A stretch of DNA of 64,000 nt from Cucumis sativus (lineage: Eukaryota; Streptophyta; Magnoliopsida; Cucurbitales; Cucurbitaceae). The DNA is taken from positions 26,911,498-26,975,497 of the forward strand of contig NC_026660.2 in the NCBI RefSeq assembly GCF_000004075.3, written 5' to 3'. The translations under genes and the position numbers were made by a program. Shown here in pieces: positions 12,030-23,771 of this stretch. The number at the start of each line of letters is the position of its first letter. Position 1 is the stretch's first letter. The notes below the pieces were generated by a model. It was not told the DNA's origin. It saw only the letters and a program-made list of their open reading frames with translations, and did no database searches.

Positions 12030-14010
12030 CTAAACCAAGGCAATGGTACTTTCTCCACCCGGTGGTTTACGAACTCCCCCAAAGTAGTCCCTTGATTCTG
12101 CCTTCCCATCAGCAAATATGTCGTTTCCGCTCATCTCCCTTAGCTTGGCTGAGCTCAGCGATTTCTCCGATGCTCCCGGTGGAGCATCTCCTTTGAATAT
12201 ATCGTTACCAGTCAACTCTTGAAACTTCTGGTTGTGTAGCTTCTTAGCTGTCTTCATCACTGGTTCTTCACCAAACAGGATGTTACTCTGGCCTCCAGCA
12301 GGCTGTAAAAATGGACAAGAAGCCAACTTCATTTCGAGTACTATGGCTCAAAAGCAAGGATATCAAAGATCAAATCAAGACCTAAGAAAATTTACTTCCA
12401 ATACCGTACGGTTCTCTAGAGAAGAAAGGAAACATAAAATACTCATGGCCCCATGGGATTATTAGATTGGAAAAAGCATTTCAATATTCACTAACGTGAA
12501 GGGATTCAACATACCAACTCAACGTTTCAACTTGCAAGGTCAAAACCACTACTAAGATAGAGAAATAACAGACGTGATCTTGATAATGCTAATGCTAAAT
12601 AGAGTCTTGTGTAGCCTTGACACCAGAGTAAACTCAAGAGTCAATTGAATGGAGATGTGCACAACCGGAAAACTATTTGAATTCTTTAACAAAGGCAAAT
12701 AAAACTGAAAACAATGACAATCATAGAAGCAAGAAGCGAATTGAAGATCAGGGTAAGTAGTGAACTCACGTTTGAAACTTTAACAGAAGTTCTCAGGGTT
12801 CTAGGTGCTGGTTCACCCATGTCTTTACTTTCTTTCGATTCCAAGCTCCGCGCAGCTGCCAAAGATCTTGGTGTTATTTCGGGTGGAGCTCCGAAGATGT
12901 CGTGCCCACTTAGCTCCTTGTTCTTAGCATCCGATATCTGCTTCTTACTCCTGGCATCAGGATCACTCTGCAATGTCCCACTCAACTCACGTTGCTTTGC
13001 CACCTCTGGAATCGAAGTAGGCTTTTTGGGAGATAACCCCTCTTCAGTAGCGAAGGATATTTGGCTAACTCCATTCAAGGTTTGCTACAAAAATTACAAA
13101 GAATCGAGAAGGGTTATCGTCAATTTAATGCATTTTCTACATTGACTGATTGTATAGCTTACCTGATACATCCGAAGCCCTGTTTTGTTATCAAGTTCAG
13201 ATTCATCCCCTTCATCATTAGATGCAAAAATTCCACTTCCAGACATCTCCTTCATTTTATACCCTGAACAGTTCTTCCTGAAAATGGTGGAGAAGAATTC
13301 TAATTTTTATCATAAATAGAAGAAAATAGCATTTGAGCTGTACATTGTTTGAGGAACAGGGTTATAGCCTATCAATTAAACAAAACAACAGGAAAGCAAC
13401 CCAGAACAGGAGTACAGATGTTATATCATAAATTCCACCGATCGTACAATGTTTAGGCACCGAATGTGAATGGATTTCATTCTTCTTTTTTTTTTTTTTC
13501 TCAAGATCCTAGAACATGAAACAGTGTGAAAATAATCTGAAGAACACAAATAAAAAGGAAGGGAAAGGATCATAGGTGAGAGATCTGAAGACGTCTCGTT
13601 TTCCATTTGAAATAAACATTAGCACTCGAATAGAAAAACAGAAAATCAGGCAAGACATTGTAATAGTTTCGTGGCAAGAGTGAAATAGAAAGTATATTTT
13701 TTTACAGGTAAATTTTGGGAAGAACGAAATGGATCTTACTTTTTCATCAAGGTCTCAGCTTCTTCATCCGTGAGCTGACCCCCTTGGAGAACTTTACTGA
13801 TTCTATCGGACGGCTGAGAATGTGCAGAGAAAACCTCAAAACCAAGCAGGCCAAAAAAGAAGGGAGGTAGGAAAGAGGGTATAATACCTGGTGGGAGCGA
13901 GGGGCGGAAGCGGAGACGGCGGGGGAAGATTCAGGGTGGGGAAGCTCAGACCAGGTGAGCAGATCGGCGGTGGAAGGGCGAGATTTAGAAGAGGATTTAG
14001 TTCTATCCAT
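12030..14010 (-). CDS. DUF4057 / HN1-like protein with repeated SG-DIF motifs
   Basis: Plant DUF4057 family member, annotated in other plants as hematological and neurological expressed 1-like; molecular role unknown. Exons in transcription order: 14010-13888, 13813-13740, 13277-13163, 13084-12770 and 12302-12030, 900 nt in all, 299 residues. The N-terminus MDRTKSSSKSRPSTADLLTWSE has the family's STADLLTW block, followed by an SDRISKVLQGGQLTDEEAETLMKK segment. The rest is hydrophilic and probably disordered, with no signal peptide or membrane helix. A short motif recurs: EMSGSGIF (76-83), ELSG (137-140), ELSGHDIF (161-168), ELTGNDIF (238-245) and EMSGNDIF (265-272). Similar short repeats are known in animal Jupiter/HN1 proteins; a shared role is only a guess. 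All introns are GT-AG. Confidence 0.88.
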
Positions 14011-14271
14011 ATTATGGGAATGGGAATGGGGGAATCTGAAGAAGATGAAGGGAGAGGGGAGAGGGGAAAGCGAAGCGAGTGGGAGTGAGTGAGGATTGTG
14101 GGTTTAGAAGAGAAGGATATTATGAAATTGATATTTGAAAAGTGGGAATTGGAATTTCAAAATTAAGAAGCGATAAAAGAGAAGATCTTTGGATTTTGAA
14201 ATGCAACAAACTTTGGGAAATTAGTTACCTTTACCCTTTAGCTTTTAATAATATATGCCTATGCGGCTATG

Positions 14272-14318
14272 CCTTTCCTTCCTTCCTTCCTTCCTTCCTT
14301 CCTTCCTTCCTTCCTTCT
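14272..14318. repeat. (CCTT)n microsatellite
   Basis: About eleven uninterrupted CCTT units, about 260 bp upstream of the DUF4057 start codon. Confidence 0.95.
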
Positions 14319-14959
14319 CTACTCCCTCTCTCTCACGTTTCACTCACGTGCTCCTTTTCCCTATGCTATCCTTTGCTGGACCCCACCCCCCTCTTTTCAC
14401 TACCACCGATCTTACCATTTTTTTTTTATATATATATTTATCTTTTTAAAACAAAATTATTGAACCAAAAAAAAAGAAAAAGACTCGTATAGTATTAAAC
14501 AAAATCATAATGTTTAATCAATTATTACTCTTCTTTTACCAAAATCATATTGTTATTATTATTCTTTTAGATTTGTTTGAAGTGACTTTGGACTCAAGGG
14601 TAGAAGCAACAATGTTGGGAAAATAATAAGACTTTGGGCTAGAAAATAGTATCCTAGGCCCAAATATGTCTAAGTTGGTTTGGTGACTTTACGTGTTCAA
14701 TCTTTGTCAAGGTTAACCATGACAAAATAGTTAATAGGGCATATCTCGAGTATGCGTCCACTTGGAACACTCGACCTTCACTCAAAAGGCTATATGATTA
14801 TCTTAAAACCATTGTGAAACTCTATTAGAATAAGAGAGGTCAGTCGTCTCTATAAATACATCATGAGCTAACTTGAATTTTATTTTCAAAATTTATAACT
14901 TCATTTAACTAAAAACCTAGCTTTCTTCAAGCTCTCTAACTTTCCTTCTCTTTCACCAC

Positions 14960-15010
14960 GTGGCTTAAGCATTTATATACATGTGGCTTAAGCATTTATA
15001 TACATGTGGC
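14960..15010. repeat. 23-bp tandem duplication
   Basis: Two perfect 23-bp copies beginning GTGGCTTAAGCATTTATA, at 14960-14982 and 14983-15005, then the first five bases of a third. Confidence 0.9.
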
Positions 15011-16827
15011 AAACACCACGTTGATGTTCAATTTTTCTCCTTCATAGGCTAAATTTATTGTTCATATCACTTGAAAGCTAGACTATGGAGGGAATTTTTG
15101 ATGAGAACTATATTTCCTTATGTTCTATAATAGTGAAATAATTGTTTGTTAATATCTGACTATCTTTTTCAAAAGGTTTCTCATGTTTAATTATAACTTA
15201 ATAGGGAAAAAAGTGTGAGAAATTCTGATTGCATGAAAAGAAAATATTCTCAGTTTCAAAAAGGTATGTTTGTAATAGAAACACATTCTTGCCTTTTAAG
15301 TGGTACTCGATCACAAGGATTACTACCATACTTTTATCTAAATTTCGTTGTAATCGAGTCGTGGAAAGTAAAATTCACAGACGACATCCCCTTTTTACAA
15401 AATATTGTCGATATTACTAATATTTTAACTTGATTGTATAGCCCAAAATTTGACAATATTTAGTTTTTTTTTTTTTTACATTCTTTTTGGAATATTCCAA
15501 TCAAAGGAAACAAGGAATGAACTCAAATATTATTCAATAAATAAAAACGTCATCCTTTCTTCTTTTTACAAAAATAGAAAAAATCATTTTCAGGTATTAT
15601 ATATATTTTTTCGAACTATATTGCATGTGTTCCAATTAGGGTGGAAATCCACCCAATTTATAACCAAAGGTATCAACCGGGGAAGTTCCAGCGTTATTAT
15701 ATTAACACATTTAAATCCAAACATTTTCTTCTTCTTTTTTACTCTTAAAAATCCAAGGTTACTTTTGTAAAGTTTTTATGTCTGAAAATTTAATTATTTA
15801 TGAAAATGTGAAAGAAAAATTGGCCTATTATGACTGTGATCTCAATTGTGAGTTTAAAATACGAAAAGAAAAAAGAAAATACCATAAGTGAAAATAATTT
15901 GAATTTGGAGGAAATCAATTAGAGTTAGACCATCTATTAACACCTTTATCATCTTACTTTTATGAGGCACACAACTTGATTAACTTTGAAGAATAAGCGT
16001 ATAGTATTTTTGATTTCGATGATCTTTTAGGAAATTACAATAAAGTGTTAACTTTGCTATATAATTCCATGCATGAATTCTCCATTATCATGCATCAAGA
16101 TTTTGCTATATACGATATGATATATTTTATGTACATGTTTCCACTAAAGGAATTTTGGCAAAGTAGAGAAATTAAAATCAAGACTAAATTTACATGCATG
16201 GGCGCGGCACGGACATGCCAAATTTTTTTTTTTAATAAACCCACATTTTATTGATAGATTAGAATACTTTTCAAAGGTAGAATACGTAGATATATATGCA
16301 GAAAGTGAAGAATATGTAATAAGTAAAGAAAGATTAAATTAGCCTAAGTTAAAAGGGTAATTAACAGCTAAATAACATTCCTATATGGTAAAAAATCTCA
16401 TGGAAGCAGCCGTTGCAATAATTGCAAAGACATGATTCTCCATCTCAGAATTAATTGCACACCATATTCCTCATCCAGTATTCTTAGGTACTAAATCTGT
16501 ATTTAGAAAGAGGATCATTTAGGAGTCTATTAAGAGATGGGAAAATTATTATTATTGTCTTCGGAAAAAAAAAAGAGGTATTTTATTATTTTTGGAGATT
16601 AAATTACCAACTTTGATTTGATAGTTCAAACAAAATTAAGCTTTTGTACCCTATAATTTAATTCTGGAAATTCATTAAAACCATCTAAATAGTCGTTACG
16701 ATATAATACTATATTATTTAGAAAAATTGTGATTGATGACTATTTTAGTAATAATAATCTGAAGAAGGTGCAAAAGGACATCCCTATTAAGTGGACATTT
16801 CCTAAACACCCACATCAAACCCGTTTC

Positions 16828-17405
16828 ATTAAAATTAAAGAGATGAATACAAGAAGCAGGAGATACAAAAAGGGCTAGAGGGAAGCCTTATGAACCCAAG
16901 CAGCTAAAAAACGTTTAAGTTTAAAGCAATAGAACCGGTCGAGTAATTTTTGAAAAGAGGAGAACGACTTGTCAAGAGACCAAGTTGTAGCTTGAATGTC
17001 CTCCCACACATAACCAACTAGTTTTTCTTCCCCCTTGAAAATCCTTTTGTTTCTTTCGTTCCATATATTCCAAAGGGTGGCAACCACCAAGTGCTGTTTG
17101 ACAGTTTGTTTTTTTGTTTTACCCTTTGTCTTGTAGATTTCTTTGCACAGATCAATAAAATTTGATGGGAATAGGGGTCCGTCCAAGATAACTTCAACTT
17201 TTTTCCAAAACTTTGATGAGAAGGGACAAAGGAGAACAAATGATTTCTGTCTTTCTCGGCAGCTTTGCAAAGAATACAACAAGAAGTTTTTATATTCCAA
17301 GTTGGGAGTCTTCTCTGAAGCATATCCATGGTATTAATCCACTCATGAAGGAGAGTCCATAAGAAGAATTTACACGTTTTGGGATGGATGATTTCATACA
17401 TTGCT
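16828..17405 (-). mobile_element. LINE (non-LTR retrotransposon) 3' fragment
   Basis: Minus-strand frames encode the zinc-binding region that follows reverse transcriptase in plant L1-type LINEs (zf-RVT family). Seen are CKFFLWTLLHEWINTMDMLQRR, a cysteine knuckle with CCILCKAAEKDRNHL, and then, in a different frame, CPFSSKFWKKVE and VVATLWNIWNERNKRIFKGE. The switch of frame near 17200-17300 shows at least one frameshift. The 5' part, including reverse transcriptase and endonuclease, is missing, as in most 5'-truncated LINE copies. No clear poly(A) tail or target-site duplication was found, so the insertion is probably old. Confidence 0.8.
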
Positions 17406-19132
17406 ATAAATTACCCAATCATTACAGGATACATAGGGTTGGATTGTTGCCTGTGCATATTATATTATAATGTATTATTATGTATACAAAGGATGGAATT
17501 AAGAAACAAGATTTGGTTGATTTTGACCGGAGAAGACCTTTGGGATAAGTGAAGGGCTGAATTTTAGAAAATGGCTTGCAGTGATCAATTTGCAACAGTG
17601 GGGGGTGGTGGCCGGGCCGGTGGGTGGGTGGATTACTCGTGTCCAATACTTAATTATGTCATCGTATCACACTCCATTACTAATCATGCAGAATTTCTTC
17701 TTTTTTTTTTCTTCTCTTTTAATATTTTAATATATGAGGAATTAATGAAGTCTGATATGGGAATTGTATTGGATGTTCCATTAGCTTACATTATTTTTAT
17801 ATCTTTTTTATTTGATTAGATGAATTATTAGTATTAGAATAACTATGGATGAGACCGCGTACATATAGTTTTTTTTTTAAAAAAAATAGTGTATATGTTT
17901 AATTATGTGTGATTGAAAAAAAAATTATTGATTAATCTTTCAAAGAAACAGTCTGCTGTAACATACTATTTTCATTAAAACTATCATGTGAAGTAGAACA
18001 AGTTTTGTTGTACACTGATAATTACTTAACTTTACTTTATAATTATCTATGTTGATGTAGAGAATGATATGTTGGAGTATGCATGTATGTTGAATTAAGG
18101 GTCGGTTTGGATGCTCAGCAGCAGTCTTAGTAAGATTTAACCCTCGTATATGTGATGTTATGTTCAATACACTTGGGCTTCCTTTAGGGTTTTGGTATGC
18201 TTTTTAAAAAAATTGTTGACAATTGAGTTTTCTTCATAAAATTAGTTGTAATATGAAATGTATATATTAGTCCTTTGGTAAATTTTCAGTTTTATTTTTG
18301 AATAAGTTGGTTGTGTTTGATAAATGAATACTAAACTATCATGTTTTAGATATAATAACTAAAATAGAACTAATATTATTTAAAATTATTTAAAATAGAT
18401 GTATAAAATAAAAATTAAACTATATTAAAAATTGCTTTTGTTTTAGAGAACCTATAAGCTAATAAATTAGAATTAATTTTAGTAGATTCAGTCAATTCTA
18501 TTTTTCTCGAATCAATCATAAATGCAACCTTAATTTGAAGCTTAGTTCGTAGGTTGGTTGGAATATTTTAAAAGAAGAGGTAGAAACAGTTTCTATGGCC
18601 CCCATATGTGCCTGATTAGTAGGTAGTGTAACTCTCTTTTAGATTTAATAGGCTAGATTTTGGAACATCGAAGGTTTTATTGTTGGGAATGACTCGCAAC
18701 GACTTGATCTTATGCTCCTATGAATTCATGAACCGTGTTTGCACATCAAAGAAATTAATTGCTTTTGTCCCAAGTTGAAAATTCAGGAGTTGGAAGTAGG
18801 TATAAATAATAGCTCCAAGGTATTTATACACAATTAGTGAATAATAGAGTGGGCAGTCAAGTTTCTCCACCAGAAGATACCTTCTCCACCAGTAGATACC
18901 TTCTAAATTGATGATGAAGTGAATTCTTCTAACTCTCCTTCATTCTGTGTTTACATCCGATCAATTAAGTATTTTTAAAAGAAAAATTACAGTAAAAGTG
19001 TCGATATATACTCCAGCTATAGCAACAGTTAACTCGTTAATAAATTGAAAATGATATTATAAATGTGTATATATGAATCTTTTGAGTAACAAAAAAGAAA
19101 AAAACAACAAAAACAAAAAAGTAAACTTGATG
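17406..19132. other. Intergenic, no gene seen
   Basis: AT-rich with several A/T runs. A G-rich patch at 17596-17632 (repeats of GGGTGG/GGCCGG type) stands out from the background. A 19-bp tandem duplication lies at 18864-18902. No coding evidence. Confidence 0.6.
18864..18902. repeat. 19-bp tandem duplication
   Basis: Two copies of TCTCCACCAGAAGATACCT differing at one base (AAG versus TAG). Confidence 0.85.
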
Positions 19133-19726
19133 CTACAAGAATTCCATGGCAGCAGTAAGGGCAAAGAGCTCAAAATCCCCACAAAAATCACCCACTTTGG
19201 ATGATTCACAACATCCACACTCATCCTTCCACTTCCTAATTCTCTTTATCTTCTTGTCCACCATCTCCATTTCTTCTGGAACTCTCACTCTCATCCCCAC
19301 CTTCAATTTCGGTTGCTTGTAAACACATCCATTTTTATTACCACAAACCATTGACACCCATCTCTCAATTTCCATATTTTGGGACTCAAAAACATCACTC
19401 CAAGGAATCTCAGCCCTACCCAAAAGTTGAGAGGATGACCCGAAAACAGCTCGGGTTTTAGCCCTCCGGAGCTCGAAGACGACGGTTGCTTGTTGGAGGG
19501 CTTGGAGAGATTCTTGTGAACCCAAACACTCCAAACAAAAAGATTGGTTCCATACGAAGTGGGAGATGGAAGAGACTTGTGTTGTGTTGAGACGAATTTT
19601 TTTGTTGGGGTCTGTAGAAAGATAGTATCTTACGAAGAGATTCTTTGGAGATTTGAACCCTATGTTTTTGGCTTCTATGATTCTGATTTCGCAGTTGAAG
19701 GAAGAGAGTTTTTGAGTGGCGCCCAT
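19133..19726 (-). CDS. Intronless small C2-domain protein
   Basis: A 197-residue single-exon frame starting at an ATG. Residues about 8-150 read as a C2 domain: an opening strand with CEIRIIEAKNIGF, then FVRYYLSTDPNKK, a VWNQSFCLEC strand, ATVVFELRR, and GRAEIPWSDVF, which match the usual C2 beta-strand order. C2 domains bind membranes or proteins, often through calcium. Here the loop aspartates that hold calcium are mostly replaced (for example NIGFKSPKN in the first loop), so calcium binding is doubtful. A basic segment near 157-168 and a Cys-rich stretch (DECGCCESS) precede a hydrophobic C-terminus. No signal peptide is seen. A TATA box lies 65 bp upstream of the ATG. Function unknown. Confidence 0.8.
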   Translation of the reverse strand: MGATQKLSSFNCEIRIIEAKNIGFKSPKNLFVRYYLSTDPNKKIRLNTTQVSSISHFVWNQSFCLECLGSQESLQALQQATVVFELRRAKTRAVFGSSSQLLGRAEIPWSDVFESQNMEIERWVSMVCGNKNGCVYKQPKLKVGMRVRVPEEMEMVDKKIKRIRKWKDECGCCESSKVGDFCGDFELFALTAAMEFL

Positions 19727-19790
19727 AATTATCGATTGAGGAGGGTTGAATTAATTTGTGTAGTGAAGGAGGATTGGGAGCTTATAAACA

Positions 19791-19798
19791 TATTTATA
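19791..19798 (-). promoter_or_regulatory. TATA box of the C2-domain gene
   Basis: TATAAATA on the minus strand, 65 bp before the ATG at 19726. This gives a 5' leader of roughly 35 nt. Confidence 0.6.
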
Positions 19799-21320
19799 GG
19801 GGAAAGTCAAGTGGTTTGGTTTTTGGATGAAGCTACTTTCATATTTCATATTTAATTATATTATATGAGTAAAAATCATGTGTGTCCACTGAATCTTTTG
19901 TAAATCTATAAGAGATAGAAGAAAAGATTTGTTTTGATATCCTTGACTGGCTAGCTATATGAACGTAGCTTCTATCATATGAAGTATTCTATTCTATCCT
20001 TAGATAACGACACTTAGCCGACCCTTTTCTCTCTTCCAATTACTTAACTCAGTTTGTGTATTTCTTTTTTAAATTAATGGGCCTTTTCTTGCTTTCATTT
20101 TTGTAGTGGCATATTCTGCCAATATTCTATCTTTTGACCTTTGGGTTCAATTTGTATTAATCTTTATAGCCATTTCATACTATATAACCACTTTGTTTAC
20201 TTTTAGCTTTTAAAAATTAAGGAAGTAAAATAAGTGTTTAGAAACTTAATTAGCTTCTAAAAGCAATAAAAAGGACTAGATGATGCATTTAATTAAGCTC
20301 ATTTGAAGATTATTGGTAAGATTTCTATAAATATTTAACATGCAGATAAAAGAAAGAATTATTGATCTAAGTGGTGAAATATTGTTATCCCAACATATAT
20401 TGTTAGAAGAAACAAAAAGCAAGACAGAAATTAGAAGAATATTCCTTATGAATATGATGTAATATGGGAATTAGGGATGGAAATTGAAAAACCCACTTAA
20501 CAACAACCCTTTAAACAAAACATATGAGATTTTGGCACAGATTTGATTTTGAAGTACTCGTGAATTGATGATATATATAAGAGATAAGAAGTAAAGAAAA
20601 CTGGATTGGTGGGCAACACGTCAATAAATTGAGAGTTTAATTTTGAAACTTATCAACAATATAATGGTATAGAAGATCTCTTCTAATAATTATCCAATTT
20701 GACACATGATCATACTGATTATTATACATAACTTTACAGCTACAGCTTCTCATAAAGTATAACACTTTTTGTTTTGTGAACTACTCATTAGTCATTATTT
20801 ATATATATGTGTGTGTGTGTGTGTTGAGTCAATTTAAGTGAAATTTGTGCCTTTAAGCTCCTTGTAAAAGTGTGGATATACATATTAGAATATGTGATAG
20901 TGGTGACTTTTCTATGGTAAAGGAGGCAACTTTAATTTCCAAGGGTTTTGATACTTCTTTGCAACTTCATTATGCATCTACATTTTCAAAAGCTATTTTT
21001 TCTCTTAGCAAATTAGAACAAAACTTATTCCAAGTTTTCTGTGAGTACCTAGGTGATGATTTATATTTTATAGGTAAATTCTTTTATGAAATTGAAAAAA
21101 TTAGGTTAAACTTGCTCATAAAAATGTTGGATTCAACTATGTATGAACCGTCTACATGTTGGTGTTAAGAAAAATATTTTGATTTTAATTTTGATATTAC
21201 AATGTAAATGCAAACGAATATTTCAAAAAAAAATTGTAAAATGAAAGAATTTTAAATTGGAAATAACCATTTTAGACTTTTTTTTTTTCTTTTTTTTTTA
21301 CAAGTAAAGAAACCTTTTTT

Positions 21321-21450
21321 AAAATAACAAAATATTGAAACTATTTACAAAATATAGCAAAATTCATCAAACTTACTTTAGTGCATTTAAGTTTTTTTTG
21401 GCTATATTTTGTAAATAGTTTTGTTTTAATGTGTTTTTTCTTTTGTTATG
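21321..21450. mobile_element. MITE-like inverted-repeat element
   Basis: A perfect 21-bp inverted repeat, AAACTATTTACAAAATATAGC at 21338-21358 and its complement at 21401-21421, flanks a 42-bp loop. Weaker symmetry extends outward (AAAATAACAAAA-type left flank against TTTTGTTAT on the right). Size, AT-richness and symmetry fit a miniature non-autonomous DNA transposon or its core. It has no coding capacity, and no target-site duplication was identified. Confidence 0.5.
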
Positions 21451-21710
21451 TTGCGTGGATTTTTCTATAGTATAAACTAAGGGAATGTCAATTCATTCTT
21501 CGTGTTCATGTCAAATTCATAAAAATGTAAAAATATTGAAATGTCAGTGAAAATTTAAGATCTGGATTATAATCCATACTTTAAAAGTTTCATTTTAATT
21601 CTCAAAGTTCGGAAGCTTGTTTCAGTACTACTTTGGTAAGCGCTTCTAAAAAAAGATTTGTAATGTAACGAATCTAAACCAAATAAAACAAAGAGTAATA
21701 CTTGAGTGCA

Positions 21711-21742
21711 TCTTAAGATTCACTTATCTTAAGATTCACTTA
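21711..21742. repeat. 16-bp tandem duplication
   Basis: Two perfect copies of TCTTAAGATTCACTTA; the unit itself contains the palindrome TCTTAAGA. Confidence 0.9.
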
Positions 21743-23771
21743 TCTTTGTGCATCTCTTCTCACCACTCATATAAAAATATATTAAAATATTTTATAAAAG
21801 AAGAATAAAATATGTCACACGACAAATTACAATTGTATTATTTGGCAAGATGTATAAAGATAAGATACGAACATAGGCTACAATTAAGTGTCTTTGAAGA
21901 GGAAACTAATTTGAATGTGGTGCAATGTAGAAAAAGGAAGATAACTATTTAATGAGACCAATGTACATATATTACTATTTCTACATAACTTTGAATATGG
22001 ATTTAAATTTTTGCATAAATTATGCAAATTGTCTCATTAAATTAACTTTTGTTATAAGTTGTAAAATACTATAAGCTATTAAATTATATAACGTTGGTGG
22101 TCCCTATGTGTTGTCACACATTGATAATATATATACTTGAAATGATGCGATGGTGGAGGAAGGTATTACCATTTCTAGGCCTTATGTGCCCCTCAAAGTA
22201 AAACTCTACCCACCACCACTTACTATGATCATCATCGTATCAATATCACATCTCTAAATTGAAAAAACCCAAATGAAAAGCACGAGAAATGTATTGGTTT
22301 TGTGTAAAACTTACCCACACCACACACACACCCAAGCTTGGCTCAATGGTTGAACCATAAATTTAGCTATTGAGGGTTAAGTCGGCCCAATCCAGCTCAA
22401 ACTTGGGCCTTCATATTTTAGGACAACCCAATACTAATAGGTGAAATAAACCCATTACACAATTCACAATACACTCTTTTTCTATTTAATAATTATTTCT
22501 TTTACAGTTTAGTTTTGGACTATCAAAAATATGGCACGTCAACTTTTAAATGATATGACACTTATACCTTTTCTTTTGATATACATTTTAGCTGATGGGC
22601 TACTATTTTCTCACTCCCCTCCTTCCTCACATAATAAAAATTATGACACGACGACGAACACATCTATCAACTACATATAGGATGTGGAAGACGGTTGGTG
22701 TTATTATAATATATAAAAATTAAAATGAGAGAAAATTTTTATTGTTTGACGACGAATTTAAAATTTGAATACAATTCGTTTATGTTTGAATCTATTTATA
22801 AATATTTGTTTGAAATAAATTTATTTATGGATGTGTTTTAGATTGCAGGGTAATTTAGGAAATATTTTTTATACATTATGACGTACAAACTTTGATTTTA
22901 CAAAAGAAGAATAATAAAAAGAACATCAAATCTGTAAGCACGCACAGTTTGGAGATGATGGTTAATTGTGTTAAAACTTAGTTATAATGTTATTAGTAAA
23001 GTTTGTGATATTAATCAATGTATGACTGGTTGAGGGCGTAGGTACCGCTATGTAATTTAATTAATTTTTGAGAACAAGTGGTAGGTGGAGTACGTAGTAG
23101 TTAAATTATTAATTTTTCTTCTTAAATAGAGGATAGGCAATAGACAATAGACATGAGCAAAGAGAACGGCCACCATTGTGTCGGCACTAATCTCTCAAAC
23201 ACTAACCTTAGTTAATTAAACTTAAACAATCGATAATTAAAAGCCTTCCTCCACCAAATGCCACACCACTTCTCTCCATTCTTCCACATGAACATCGTTG
23301 AATAAAAACGCCAATCCATACACTATATAAACTACAAACTGTCTCAATTGATTTGAATTGTTTTATGAATTTATGAATTGAAAATTACACCAACATCTTA
23401 TTAATTGAACCCAAATGGAGGAAGCGCATGTGGCCACATTACATTGAATGTTTTCTCTTTTTTTTTTGGAAATTCCCTCAGCCGTGTCCTTATGTGACGT
23501 GTTCGAGGTAGCTACCCAAATTTAATTTAAACTAAGAGGTAAGTAAACATGATTGGATTTTATTATTTTATTATTATGTTGTTGTTGTTATGATTAATCA
23601 ATTATATATTGAGACAAAGTAACCCTCCATTTTTCTTTTTGCATGACTTTCTTTAAATATCTATTCCTTTTTTCTTCCTTTTTCTTCTTTGTGAGAGGCT
23701 CAATCAAACTCTCTCCTTCAGTTGCTTAGCTTTTATTTCCCATTTCGGTGTTCTTTTCTTGGCTTCTTCCC

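Larger units (their letters stand above)
14011..16827. other. Intergenic, with microsatellite and small tandem repeat
   Basis: The left end should be 5' UTR and promoter of the DUF4057 gene. It contains a CCTT microsatellite (14272-14318) and a 23-bp tandem repeat (14960-15010). The open frames at 14142-14492 are translations of the CCTT repeat. The rest is AT-rich with no gene seen. Confidence 0.6.
19799..23771. other. Intergenic region, 4 kb, mostly without genes
   Basis: AT-rich. Contains a GT/AT microsatellite (about 20800-20824), a 98-codon open frame of uncertain status (20872-21168, GTG start), a small inverted-repeat element (21321-21450), a 16-bp tandem repeat (21711-21742) and, at the right end, the CT-rich leader of the GT47 gene. 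No TATA box could be fixed with confidence for that gene. Confidence 0.55.

Noticed and set aside
12714-13145. 143-codon plus-strand frame
   Set aside because: It is antisense to exon 4 of the DUF4057 gene.
14142-14492. 116-codon frame and two overlapping frames rich in PSFL
   Set aside because: They are translations of the (CCTT)n microsatellite.
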